Positions 26,316 to 34,698 of a stretch of 64,000 nt of DNA are shown piece after piece. Within the stretch, counting starts at the first letter, position 1, and every line of letters starts with the position of its first letter. The stretch comes from Gemmobacter fulvus (lineage in GTDB: Bacteria > Pseudomonadota > Alphaproteobacteria > Rhodobacterales > Rhodobacteraceae). The translations under genes were made by a program, and so were the position numbers. The notes under the pieces are model-generated. The model searched no databases, was not told where the DNA came from, and saw only the letters and a list, made by a program, of their open reading frames with translations. The stretch spans positions 1,240,001 to 1,304,000 of the forward strand of contig NZ_CP076361.1 in NCBI RefSeq assembly GCF_018798885.1. Reading direction: 5' to 3'.

Positions 26316-26339
26316 TTCTGGCGCGGGGCCGCGCCAGAA
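26316..26339. terminator. Bidirectional hairpin between plsY and gshA
   Basis: TTCTGGCGCG (26316-26325), loop GGGC and CGCGCCAGAA (26330-26339) form a perfect 10-bp stem between two convergent genes. The A/T ends are short, so termination strength is uncertain. Confidence 0.6.
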
Positions 26340-26360
26340 ACTGTTCGGCAATCGCGGCGG

Positions 26361-27707
26361 TTACAGCCGCGCGGCGCTATAGAGCGGCGCAAGGCTGCCC
26401 TTCCACGCACCGTGATAGGCGGCAACAAAGCGGTCAGCCTGTGTCTGCTCCGTCTCCAGATTGGTCACCAGCGGGGCCAGCAGGCGCTCTTCGCCCTGCC
26501 CCCGCGCGGCCAGCCCGGCATGCGACAGACCCACCGCCGCCCGTGCCAGATCCATCAGCTTCACGCCGCCTGCCTCGCCCGCCAGCGCCGAGACAGAGGC
26601 CGCCACCCGCAGCCCTTCACGGGTTTCGGCATCAAATCCCTTGACCAGATCCCAGGCGGCATCCAGTGCGGCATCGTCATACATCAGCCCGACCCAGAAG
26701 GCTGGCAGCGCCACGATATGCGCCTGATCACCGCAATCCGCGCCGCGCATCTCGATGTATTTCTTCACCCGCGCCTCAGGGAACACCGTGGTCATGTGAT
26801 CGGCCCAATCCGACAGCGTGGGCTTTTCGCCGGGCAGCGCAGGCAGTTCGCCCTTCAGGAAGGCCCGGAAGCTTTGCCCCAGCGCATTGATATAGCGCCC
26901 GTCGCGGTAGACGAAATACATCGGCACATCCAGCACCCAGTCGACATAGCGCTGAAAGCCCATGCCGCTGTCAAAAACGAAGGGCAGCATCCCGGTGCGC
27001 GAATTGTCGAGCCCGCGCCAGATGCGCGACCGCCAGCTGCGGTGGCCATTCAGCTTGCCCTCGAAGAACGGGCTGGAGGCAAAAAGCGCCGTCGCCACCG
27101 GCTGCAACGCCAGCGAGACGCGCAGCTTCTTGACCATATCCGCCTCGGAGGCGTAATCGAGATTCACCTGCACCGTCGAGGTGCGATACATCATCTGGGT
27201 GCCATGCGTGCCCACACGCCCCATATAATCCGTCATCAACCGATAGCGCCCCTTGGGCATCACCGGCATTTCCGCGTGCTGCCAATCCGGCGCGGCACCA
27301 AGGCCCAGAAAGCCCACGCCCCAGCCTTCGGTGACGGCGCGCACTTCATCAAAGTGGTTTTGCAGCTCGGCGGCGGTCTCATGGACGCTGGACACCGGCG
27401 CGCCCGACAGCTCAAACTGCCCGCCCGGCTCCAGCGAGACATTGGCACCATTGCGGGTCAGGCCGATGATCTTGTCCTGCTCCAGCACGGGTTCCCAGTT
27501 GAACCTGTCGCGCAGGCCTTCCAGCAGCGCCTTGATCGAGCGGTTGCCCTCATAGGGCAGCGGCGCGCGGCTGTCGGTCAGAAAGCCGAATTTCTCGTGT
27601 TCGGTGCCGATCCGCCAATCGGATTTCGGCTTGCAGCCCGACTCCATGTATTCGGCAAGTTGTTCGAACCGCTCGATCGGGCCGCCGCCGGACTGGGGAA
27701 TGGACAT
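26361..27707 (-). CDS. gshA: Glutamate-cysteine ligase, plant/alphaproteobacterial type
   Basis: This 448-residue enzyme makes gamma-glutamylcysteine, the first step of glutathione synthesis. It belongs to the class shared by plants and alphaproteobacteria: DWRIGTEHEKFGF near residue 30, VSLEPGGQFELSGAP near 91, the MMYRTSTVQVNLDYASEADM block, and KKYIEMRGADCG near 318. Two Cys residues in plant enzymes give redox control; equivalent control here is not evident. It is convergent with plsY and preceded by a 61-base gap to a small membrane protein gene on the same strand. Confidence 0.95.
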   Translation of the reverse strand: MSIPQSGGGPIERFEQLAEYMESGCKPKSDWRIGTEHEKFGFLTDSRAPLPYEGNRSIKALLEGLRDRFNWEPVLEQDKIIGLTRNGANVSLEPGGQFELSGAPVSSVHETAAELQNHFDEVRAVTEGWGVGFLGLGAAPDWQHAEMPVMPKGRYRLMTDYMGRVGTHGTQMMYRTSTVQVNLDYASEADMVKKLRVSLALQPVATALFASSPFFEGKLNGHRSWRSRIWRGLDNSRTGMLPFVFDSGMGFQRYVDWVLDVPMYFVYRDGRYINALGQSFRAFLKGELPALPGEKPTLSDWADHMTTVFPEARVKKYIEMRGADCGDQAHIVALPAFWVGLMYDDAALDAAWDLVKGFDAETREGLRVAASVSALAGEAGGVKLMDLARAAVGLSHAGLAARGQGEERLLAPLVTNLETEQTQADRFVAAYHGAWKGSLAPLYSAARL

Positions 27708-27768
27708 GGGGATGGCTCCGTCTTCTGCGCTTCGGTTTCGGGCGATAACTGGTGGCGCTCCGCGCGGC

Positions 27769-28317
27769 TCAAGTCAAGGCTGGCTGAACAGCCCGACGCC
27801 AGATCACCGGGCCAAGCGTGTCTTGTGGCACAGCGGGCAGACCCGCCGCACCGGGGGTGACGGGCGGGTCCAGCGCCTGCAGCAGGCCCTGCATATCCAT
27901 GCCCGGCAGGGCGGCAAAGGCATCGAACAGGCCATTCGCCCCCGCCGCATCCACCGGCACCAGCAGCGCCTGCCCGTCTGCCTGTTTCAACCGCCAGAAG
28001 CGCTGCCCGCCCCGCGCCAACAGGCGCAGCTCCACCAATTCGCGCAGCGACACGAATCCGCCGGAGACCGGGCCGAAATAGCTGATCTGGCCCTCGTCCA
28101 GATCCACCAGCCCCGGTGCGGCGGCCCGTTGCACAAAGCGCAAGCGGCGCAGCGCGATCACCGCCAGCGCCGCCGCCAGCGCCAGAAGCCCCGCGCCCAG
28201 CGGGATCAGCAGCCAGCCGCCCAATGCCATCAGCCACAGGCCGACAAGCGCCACCGCCGCTGCCACCATCGCCTCGCGCCAGCGCGCCAGCGCGGCCAGC
28301 GCCTCGGGTCGGATCAT
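27769..28317 (-). CDS. Small membrane protein of unknown function downstream of rsmE
   Basis: This 182-residue protein has two adjacent hydrophobic helices (about residues 17-60, AMVAAAVALVGLWLMALGGW and the following LIPLGAGLLALAAAL). A soluble C-terminal part of mixed beta character follows (GLVDLDEGQISYFGPVSGGF). The start at 28317 overlaps the rsmE stop (ATGA at 28314), so it is translationally coupled to rsmE. It is not recognisable as a named family. Its two-helix-plus-beta plan is similar to the small protein in the pyr operon (23891-24400). Confidence 0.78.
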   Translation of the reverse strand: MIRPEALAALARWREAMVAAAVALVGLWLMALGGWLLIPLGAGLLALAAALAVIALRRLRFVQRAAAPGLVDLDEGQISYFGPVSGGFVSLRELVELRLLARGGQRFWRLKQADGQALLVPVDAAGANGLFDAFAALPGMDMQGLLQALDPPVTPGAAGLPAVPQDTLGPVIWRRAVQPALT

Positions 28318-29042
28318 GCCCAATCCCCCAGCACGGCCTGCCATAGCGTCAGCGCCGCCACCGCGGCGGTATCCGCCCGCAGGATGCGCGGGCCAAGGCT
28401 GACCGGCGTGACCTGTGGCATCTGCGCCAGTCTGGTCTTTTCGCGTTCGGAAAATCCGCCCTCGGGCCCGACGAGAATCGCCCAGGGGCCGCGTGTGCCC
28501 TCGCTTAGCAGCGCCGCGCGCGCGCCCAGCAGCGATTCATTGCACCACAATATGCGCCGCTCGGCGGGCCAGGCGGCCAGCAGCCGGTCGAGCGGGACCA
28601 GCTCGGCCACCTCGGGCACGAAGGTGCTGCCGCATTGCTCTGCCGCCTCGACCGCATGGGCTTGCAGCCGGTCCTGCCGGATGCGTTCGGAATTGGTGTG
28701 CTGGGTCTGAACCGGCTGTATCCGCGCGGCCCCCATCTCGGTCGCCTTTTCCACGATGAAATCGGTGCGCGCCTTCTTGATCGGCGCAAACAGCAGCCAC
28801 AGGTCGGGCGGCAGCTGCAAGGGGCGCATCTGCGCCGTGCAGAGCAGGATCCCGCCGCGCTTGCCCGCCTCGATCACCTCGGCCCGCCATTCGCCATCGC
28901 GCCCGTTGAACAGCGCGACGGCCGCACCCTTGCCCAGCCGCATCACCGCGAACAGATAATGTGCCTGATCCGCCGTCAGCGGAACCGATTGCCCCGGCCC
29001 GAGGGGCTGGTCTACATAGAGCCTGATTTTTGCATCCGTCAT
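28314..29042 (-). CDS. rsmE: 16S rRNA (uracil1498-N3)-methyltransferase RsmE
   Basis: This 242-residue SPOUT methyltransferase modifies U1498 of 16S rRNA using S-adenosylmethionine. It has an N-terminal PUA-like domain (RLYVDQPLGPGQSVPLTADQ, then HYLFAVMRLGKGAAV) and a knotted C-terminal domain with KKARTDFIVEKATEMGA, ILVGPEGGFSEREK and VSLGPRILRADTAAVAAL. ATG 29042 lies only 15 bases from the divergent ubiA start, so promoters of both must lie inside the neighbouring coding regions. Confidence 0.95.
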   Translation of the reverse strand: MTDAKIRLYVDQPLGPGQSVPLTADQAHYLFAVMRLGKGAAVALFNGRDGEWRAEVIEAGKRGGILLCTAQMRPLQLPPDLWLLFAPIKKARTDFIVEKATEMGAARIQPVQTQHTNSERIRQDRLQAHAVEAAEQCGSTFVPEVAELVPLDRLLAAWPAERRILWCNESLLGARAALLSEGTRGPWAILVGPEGGFSEREKTRLAQMPQVTPVSLGPRILRADTAAVAALTLWQAVLGDWA

Positions 29043-29057
29043 GATGAGGCAGAGCCT

Positions 29058-30032
29058 ATGCCCGAGCGCGCCGAAACGCCAGAGGCCGACCAAACGGTCG
29101 CCGATGCCCCGCACGGCAATTGGGTGGACCGTTTTGCCCCCCCGCTGACGCGCCCCTATCTGCGGCTGAGCCGCGCGGATCGGCCGATCGGCACCTGGTT
29201 GCTGCTGATTCCCTGTTTCTGGGGCGTGGCGCTGGCGGCGGCGGCCGATCCGGGCGGGTTCCGGCTGTGGGATCTGTGGATCGCGCTGGGGTGCACCCTG
29301 GGCGCGGGCCTGATGCGCGGCGCGGGCTGCACCTGGAATGACATCACCGACCGCGACTTTGACGCGCAGGTGGCGCGCACCCGGTCGCGCCCGATTCCCT
29401 CGGGGCAGGTGTCGGTGCGCGGCGCGGTGATCTGGATGGCGGTGCAATCGCTGGCCGGGGCGGCGATCCTGTTCAGCTACAACAGCACGGCGATTGCGCT
29501 GGGGGTGGCCTCGCTGGTGCTGGTGGCGATCTATCCCTTTGCCAAGCGCTTCACCTGGTGGCCGCAGGTGTTTCTGGGGCTGGCCTTCAACTGGGGCGCG
29601 CTGGTGGCCTGGGCCGCCCATGCGGGCAGCCTGTCGCTGGCCCCGGTGGTGCTGTGGCTGGCCGGAATCGCCTGGACGCTGTTCTACGACACGATCTATG
29701 CCCATCAGGACAAGGAGGATGATGCGCTGATTGGCGTGAAATCCACCGCGCGCCTGTTCGGCGATGCGGGCACGGTGCCGGCGCTGCGGCTGTTTCTGGC
29801 GGTGGCGGTGCTGCTGGCGGCGCTTGCCGTGCTGCTCGCCCTGCTGCCACAGGCCGGGCCACTGCCGCTTGTGGTGGCGCTGTGCGGCGTCTGGGCCTTT
29901 GGCTGGCATCTGGCCTGGCAACTGGGGCGGCTGGATACCAAGGACACCGCGCGTTGTCTGATGCTGTTCCGGTCGAACCGCGATGCCGGGCTGATCCTTG
30001 CGCTGTTTCTTGCCGGTGCGGCAATGGTTTGA
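29058..30032 (+). CDS. ubiA: 4-hydroxybenzoate polyprenyltransferase
   Basis: This 324-residue multi-helix membrane prenyltransferase attaches the polyprenyl tail in ubiquinone synthesis. The two Asp-rich motifs are present: NDITDRDFDAQVARTRSRPI near residue 94, and YAHQDKEDD near 214. RPIGTWLLLIPCFWGVAL, the first helix, is typical of UbiA. The first 40 residues are a soluble, acidic extension. It is divergent from rsmE and followed by the OmpA-family gene 61 bases downstream. Confidence 0.95.
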   Translation: MPERAETPEADQTVADAPHGNWVDRFAPPLTRPYLRLSRADRPIGTWLLLIPCFWGVALAAAADPGGFRLWDLWIALGCTLGAGLMRGAGCTWNDITDRDFDAQVARTRSRPIPSGQVSVRGAVIWMAVQSLAGAAILFSYNSTAIALGVASLVLVAIYPFAKRFTWWPQVFLGLAFNWGALVAWAAHAGSLSLAPVVLWLAGIAWTLFYDTIYAHQDKEDDALIGVKSTARLFGDAGTVPALRLFLAVAVLLAALAVLLALLPQAGPLPLVVALCGVWAFGWHLAWQLGRLDTKDTARCLMLFRSNRDAGLILALFLAGAAMV

Positions 30033-30093
30033 TTGATCCGGGGCCGCGCGCGTCCTAATGAGACGCTGTTGTCCCGGTTGCAAAGGCGCTGCA

Positions 30094-32055
30094 ATGCGAA
30101 TCCCGCCCTCTCTGCTCAGCACGGCTGCCTTTGTCGGCGGGGGGCTGGTGGCCATCGTGACGGCCTGGGTCGGCGTGACGGTGATCGAGAACCGCTCTGA
30201 ATCCGTGGTCCGGTCGCGGCTGCTGACCGAAGGCATCACCTGGGCCGAGGTGCGGGCCTCGGGCTTGCAGGTGCGGCTGATCGGCACTGCCCCGAATGAA
30301 GCGGCGCGGTTTCGCGTCGTCAACCTTGCCGGATCGGTGGTTGACAGTGCGCGGGTGCGCGACCGTCTGGATGTGACGCCAATGCGCGCCATTGAGGCAC
30401 CGCGCTTTTCGGTCGAAATGTTGCGCAACACCGATGGCATCTCGCTGATCGGCCTGCTGCCCGATGCCACCGTGGTGGAAGGTCAGGCGACGCTGGCCGA
30501 TGAGGTCACGGCGCTGGCCAGTGGCGCGCCCGTCTCCGACATGCTGGAAACCGCCGCCTTCCCCGCCCCCGAGGGCTGGGATGCCGCGCTGAAATTCGGC
30601 ACAGAGGCGCTGAAACTGCTGCCGCGCTCCAAGATCTCGGTCGCGGCGGACAAGGTGTCGATCACCGCGATTTCCGACAGCGATGCGCAGAAACGGCGGC
30701 TGGAAGGAGAATTGTCCAAGATCCGGCCGCAGGGGCTGGAAATTGCCATCGACATTTCAGCCCCGCGCCCGGTGCTGACGCCGTTCACCCTGCGTTTTCT
30801 CAAGGACGCCGAAGGCGCGCGTTTCGATGCCTGTTCCGCCGATACCGACAAGGCGCGCGACAAGATCATGGCGGCGGGCACCGCCGCCGGGATCGAAGGC
30901 TCGATCATCTGCACTGTCGGCCTTGGCGTGCCGACCCCAAGCTGGGCGGATGCGACCAGCGCGGGCATCAGGGCCGTGGCGGAACTGGGCGCAGGCTCCA
31001 TCACCTTTTCGGATGCCGATGTGACCCTGCTGGCCGAGGCGGGCACGCCGCAGGCCACGTTCGACCGGGTGGTGGGCGAATTGCAGGCCGCCCTGCCGCC
31101 GGTGTTTTCGCTGCAATCCACCCTGCCGCCCAAACCCAGCGCCGTGCAGGAAGGCCCTGCCGAATTCACCGCCCGTCTGGCCGAAGACGGGCAGGTGCAA
31201 CTGCGCGGGCGTCTGACCGATGATCTGCTGAAATCCGCGGTCGACAGCTATGCCAAGGCGCGGTTCGGCGCGTCCAAGGTCTATACCGCCACCCGGTTTG
31301 ACCCCGATCTGCCCGATGGCTGGCCCGTGCGGGTTCTGGCCGGACTGGAGGCCCTGTCAGAGCTGCATGACGGCACGCTGACAGTGCGCGCCGATACCGT
31401 CGAGGTGGCCGGTGTCACCGGCAAGCCGAACGGGCGGGCGCGGGTGGCACAGATCCTGTCGGACAAGCTGGGTCAGGGCAAACCCTTCAAGGTCAGCGTG
31501 CGCTATGACGAGGCGTTTGACCCGTTTGCCGCCCTGCCCTCGCCGCAGGAATGTGCCGACAATCTGAATGCCGTTGTCACCAAAACCAAGATCAGCTTCG
31601 CGCCCGGCTCTGCCGAAATTGCTGGCGAAGCCGGAGCGACGATGGATGAGCTTGCCAAGATCCTGCAAAACTGCCCGGCGCTGAAGCTGGAAATTGCCGG
31701 CCATACCGATGCGCAAGGATCGACCGAGGGCAATCTGGCGCTGAGCCAAGCCCGCGCCGAAGCGGTGCTGCTGTCCTTGCAGGGGCGGCGTGCCCCGGTG
31801 TCGGGTCTTGTGGCCAAGGGCTACGGCGAAGGCGTGCCCGTTGCCGACAATGGCTCGGCCGAGGGGCGCGAGGCAAACCGGCGGATCGAATTCACCCTGC
31901 TTGATGCCGGGCCTGCCCGCCAGAAACCCGCCGATGACGCCGCAGAGGCCACGCAATCGCCGTCGGATGCCCCGGATTTTGCAGCCGATACCAGCCCTTC
32001 GGTTGCCCCGACCGAAATCACCAAACGCCCGAAACCGCGCCCGGCGCGCAATTGA
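30094..32055 (+). CDS. OmpA-family protein with N-terminal membrane anchor
   Basis: This 653-residue protein has one N-terminal hydrophobic segment (about residues 8-30) and a long periplasmic region. That region seems to hold repeated BON/OON-like units (for example LPRSKISVAADKVSITAI, and VYTATRFDPDLPDGWPVRVL). A C-terminal OmpA peptidoglycan-binding domain follows (KISFAPGSAEIAGEAG, LEIAGHTDAQGSTEGNLALS, REANRRIEFTLL), ending in a Pro/Lys-rich tail. It probably links the envelope to peptidoglycan. The start at 30094 is chosen from an AAAGG site and the normal signal-anchor; an upstream in-frame ATG at 30058 adds a Cys-rich leader that looks spurious. Confidence 0.85.
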   Translation: MRIPPSLLSTAAFVGGGLVAIVTAWVGVTVIENRSESVVRSRLLTEGITWAEVRASGLQVRLIGTAPNEAARFRVVNLAGSVVDSARVRDRLDVTPMRAIEAPRFSVEMLRNTDGISLIGLLPDATVVEGQATLADEVTALASGAPVSDMLETAAFPAPEGWDAALKFGTEALKLLPRSKISVAADKVSITAISDSDAQKRRLEGELSKIRPQGLEIAIDISAPRPVLTPFTLRFLKDAEGARFDACSADTDKARDKIMAAGTAAGIEGSIICTVGLGVPTPSWADATSAGIRAVAELGAGSITFSDADVTLLAEAGTPQATFDRVVGELQAALPPVFSLQSTLPPKPSAVQEGPAEFTARLAEDGQVQLRGRLTDDLLKSAVDSYAKARFGASKVYTATRFDPDLPDGWPVRVLAGLEALSELHDGTLTVRADTVEVAGVTGKPNGRARVAQILSDKLGQGKPFKVSVRYDEAFDPFAALPSPQECADNLNAVVTKTKISFAPGSAEIAGEAGATMDELAKILQNCPALKLEIAGHTDAQGSTEGNLALSQARAEAVLLSLQGRRAPVSGLVAKGYGEGVPVADNGSAEGREANRRIEFTLLDAGPARQKPADDAAEATQSPSDAPDFAADTSPSVAPTEITKRPKPRPARN

Positions 32056-32091
32056 TCCGCGCTTGCGCGTAAAGCCACAGGACCGCATCGC

Positions 32092-32421
32092 ATGAATCGC
32101 AATGAATTTGTCGTCGCTACGGCCATCGTGCTGATGCTGGCCTTCACGCTGGGCTGGTTTGCCAATTGGCTGGTGCATCGGTTCCGCCGCGTCTCGGCCG
32201 GGGATATGGGGGAGCTGGAGCGGCTGGCGCAATCGCTGCACGAGGCGGAAGAAACGCGCGATCAGGCGATTCTCTATCTGGAAAGCCGCGAGGCCGAACT
32301 GGGCAACCAGATCGCCCAGACCGAAGCCGAATTGCGCGCCGCCATGGAAGGTCTGCGCGACGCCCGGCAAGAGGCCGAAGAGATGCGCGCCTATATCGAG
32401 CGGATGCATTCCAACAGCTGA
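32092..32421 (+). CDS. Single-pass membrane protein with coiled coil
   Basis: This 109-residue protein has one N-terminal transmembrane helix (VVATAIVLMLAFTLGWFANW, about residues 7-26). It is followed by a continuous predicted coiled coil (ELERLAQSLHEAEETRDQAI through AYIERMHSNS). I do not recognise a family. It follows the OmpA-family gene by 36 bases and may be co-transcribed with it, which suggests an envelope-associated role; that is inference. Confidence 0.8.
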   Translation: MNRNEFVVATAIVLMLAFTLGWFANWLVHRFRRVSAGDMGELERLAQSLHEAEETRDQAILYLESREAELGNQIAQTEAELRAAMEGLRDARQEAEEMRAYIERMHSNS

Positions 32422-32538
32422 CCGCCCGGCCTGTTTGATCAAACAGGCCGGAATCCGCCCGCCGATGCCGGTGCTGAACTGGACAGAGCCGCGGGCGCGT
32501 GCTTTCCATGCAGACAACTGCTTTTGGAGGGCCCCCCC

Positions 32539-34017
32539 ATGCTTGATACCGTCACCGACCTGCGGTCGCTGTTGAAAGATCCGTCGCTGCTGGCGACCAA
32601 AGCCTATGTCGCGGGCGAATGGATCGACGCCGATGATGGCAGCACCTTCACCGTCACCAACCCGGCGCGCGGCGATGTGATCTGCACCGTGCCGAACCTT
32701 GGTCGCGCCGAAACCGCCCGTGCCATCGCCGCCGCCGATCTGGCCCGCAAGGATTGGGCCGCGCGCACCGGCAAGGAACGCGCGCAGGTGATGCGCAAAT
32801 GGTTTGACCTGATGATGGCCAATCAGGACGATCTGGGCGCAATCCTGACTGCCGAAATGGGCAAACCGCTGGCCGAGGCCAAGGGCGAGATTGCCTATGG
32901 TGCCAGCTTCATCGAGTGGTTCGGCGAAGAGGCCAAACGCGTCTACGGCGAAACCATTCCGGGCCATATGCGGGACAAACGCATCACCGTGATCAAACAG
33001 CCCATCGGTGTTGTCGGCTCGATCACGCCCTGGAACTTCCCCAATGCGATGATCACCCGCAAATGCGGCCCGGCGATTGCCGTGGGCTGCGGTTTTGTCG
33101 CCCGGCCCGCGGCCGAAACCCCGCTGTCGGCGCTGGCGCTGGCGGTGCTGGCCGAACGCGCGGGCCTGCCTGCCGGGATCTTCTCGGTCATCACCTCCAA
33201 ACGCTCGTCCGACATCGGCAAGGAATTCTGCGAAAACCCGGTGGTGCGCAAACTGACCTTCACCGGCTCCACCGAAGTGGGGCGGATCCTGCTGCGGCAG
33301 GCGGCGGATCAGGTGATGAAATGCTCGATGGAGCTGGGCGGCAATGCGCCCTTCATCGTGTTTGACGATGCCGATCTGGATGCGGCGGTCGAAGGCGCGA
33401 TGGCCTCCAAGTTCCGCAACAATGGCCAGACCTGCGTCTGTGCCAACCGCATCTATGTGCAGGCCGGGGTCTATGATGCCTTTGCCGAAAAGCTGTCGGC
33501 GGCGGTGGCCAAGCTGAACGTGGGCGATGGCCTGACTGTCGGCGTCACCACCGGGCCGCTGGTCAATATGGCCGCCGTCGAAAAGGTCGAGGAGCATATC
33601 GCCGATGCGCTGGCCAAGGGTGGCAGCATCGTGACCGGCGGCAAACGCCATGCGCTTGGCGGATCGTTCTTCGAGCCGACCGTGGTGGCGAATGTGACCG
33701 ATGCGATGCTGGTCACCAATGAAGAAACCTTTGGCCCGCTGGCCCCGCTGTTCAAGTTCGACACCGAGGCCGAGGTGGTGGAAAAGGCCAATGCCACGAT
33801 CTTTGGCCTCGCCTCGTATTTCTATGCCCGCGATGTGGGCCGCATCACCCGTGTGCAAGAGGCGCTGGAATACGGCATCGTTGGCGTGAACACCGGCATC
33901 ATCTCCACCGAGGTGGCGCCGTTCGGCGGCGTCAAACAATCCGGGCTGGGCCGCGAAGGCAGCCATCACGGCATGGAGGATTATCTGGAGATGAAATACA
34001 TCTGCCTGAGCATCTAA
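32539..34017 (+). CDS. gabD: Succinate-semialdehyde dehydrogenase
   Basis: This 492-residue aldehyde dehydrogenase matches GabD in length and motifs and oxidises succinate semialdehyde to succinate in GABA breakdown. Catalytic Glu265 lies in MELGGNAPF and nucleophile Cys299 in NNGQTCVCANR. Cys301, two residues on, matches the redox-switch partner described in some SSADHs. The usual Lys of the cofactor motif (KPAxxTP) is Arg189 here (VARPAAETP). A GGAGG site 8 bases upstream supports ATG 32539. No gabT is adjacent. The gene is monocistronic and followed by a strong hairpin. Confidence 0.92.
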   Translation: MLDTVTDLRSLLKDPSLLATKAYVAGEWIDADDGSTFTVTNPARGDVICTVPNLGRAETARAIAAADLARKDWAARTGKERAQVMRKWFDLMMANQDDLGAILTAEMGKPLAEAKGEIAYGASFIEWFGEEAKRVYGETIPGHMRDKRITVIKQPIGVVGSITPWNFPNAMITRKCGPAIAVGCGFVARPAAETPLSALALAVLAERAGLPAGIFSVITSKRSSDIGKEFCENPVVRKLTFTGSTEVGRILLRQAADQVMKCSMELGGNAPFIVFDDADLDAAVEGAMASKFRNNGQTCVCANRIYVQAGVYDAFAEKLSAAVAKLNVGDGLTVGVTTGPLVNMAAVEKVEEHIADALAKGGSIVTGGKRHALGGSFFEPTVVANVTDAMLVTNEETFGPLAPLFKFDTEAEVVEKANATIFGLASYFYARDVGRITRVQEALEYGIVGVNTGIISTEVAPFGGVKQSGLGREGSHHGMEDYLEMKYICLSI

Positions 34018-34023
34018 GATTGC

Positions 34024-34052
34024 CAAGGGCGGGGGCAATGTCCCCCGCCTTG
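34024..34052 (+). terminator. Hairpin downstream of gabD, linked to repeat copy 2
   Basis: CAAGGGCGGGGG pairs with CCCCCGCCTTG around a 6-base loop (one bulged G), immediately after the gabD stop. The T-run that would complete an intrinsic terminator comes about 30 bases later, inside the TATTTTTGC element at 34074-34097. Confidence 0.6.
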
Positions 34053-34073
34053 CTCCCCTCATCGGGAAGGGCA

Positions 34074-34097
34074 TGAGTATTTTTGCAAAATGCAAGT
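34074..34097 (+). repeat. Copy 2 of the TATTTTTGC intergenic element
   Basis: This is the exact 24-base inverted copy of 21858-21881, oriented with gabD and downstream of its hairpin. It lies between gabD and the convergent DUF1190 gene. The element has an internal dyad, TTTTGCAAAA. Confidence 0.85.
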
Positions 34098-34127
34098 CAC
34101 ATCGGGCGGCGCGAAGCCCCCTGCCGG

Positions 34128-34694
34128 TCAGCCGCTGACGCTACGGGTGCCTGCCGTGCCGCCAAAGCCGCCCTTCGATTGCACCTGCGCCTTGGTCATC
34201 GGCGGCAGGCCCTTGGTCACAGGGGCCTTGTCGAAGGCCGCAGCAGACACAGGCCCCGCGCCGCCGATCCGGCTGATGCCGGTGCCGGCGGGGGTGGTGA
34301 AGCCGCCACCCGCCTTGGGCACCACCGGCTGCGCCATCGGGCGACCACCGCCCAGCGCCTGCCCGATCATGTAACCGACCAGCAGTGGCATGAAGCTGAA
34401 GCCGCCACCGCCCGAGCCCGCCACGCTGTCTTCGCCACAGGCGCCTGCGCCATGCTCTGCCTCGCAGACCTCGCGGCTTTCATAACGCGGCGCGGTTTCT
34501 TCGTGCAGTTTCTGCGCCTCGGAGAAGGTGGCCTCGCAATCGGATTTGGTGAACCAGCCGCCATCCGTCGCCGCAGCAAGGCAGCTGTCCAGATCGGCAA
34601 AGGAGGCGGCCTCGGTCGCCTCCTCCTGACACCCGGCAAGACCGAAGGCCGCAGCCCCCAGAATGGATAGCGCCACTGTGCGCGAACGTTTCAT
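34128..34694 (-). CDS. DUF1190 family lipoprotein (YgiB-like)
   Basis: This 188-residue protein has a lipoprotein signal peptide with lipobox AFGLAGC (Cys22). A Cys-containing domain follows (DLDSCLAA, SDCEATFSEA, CEAEHGAGAC), then a Gly/Ala-rich low-complexity tail (GGRPMAQPVVPKAGGGF). This is the DUF1190/YgiB plan. It starts 4 bases after the stop of the YgiC-like ligase gene. In E. coli ygiB and ygiC are also adjacent, which strongly supports the assignment. The function is unknown; an outer-membrane location is likely from the lipobox. Confidence 0.85.
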   Translation of the reverse strand: MKRSRTVALSILGAAAFGLAGCQEEATEAASFADLDSCLAAATDGGWFTKSDCEATFSEAQKLHEETAPRYESREVCEAEHGAGACGEDSVAGSGGGGFSFMPLLVGYMIGQALGGGRPMAQPVVPKAGGGFTTPAGTGISRIGGAGPVSAAAFDKAPVTKGLPPMTKAQVQSKGGFGGTAGTRSVSG

Positions 34695-34698
34695 CGGT

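Noticed and set aside
31357-34095. Minus-strand open frame opposite the OmpA-family and gabD genes
   Set aside because: It crosses two real genes and their intergenic hairpin; no family features.
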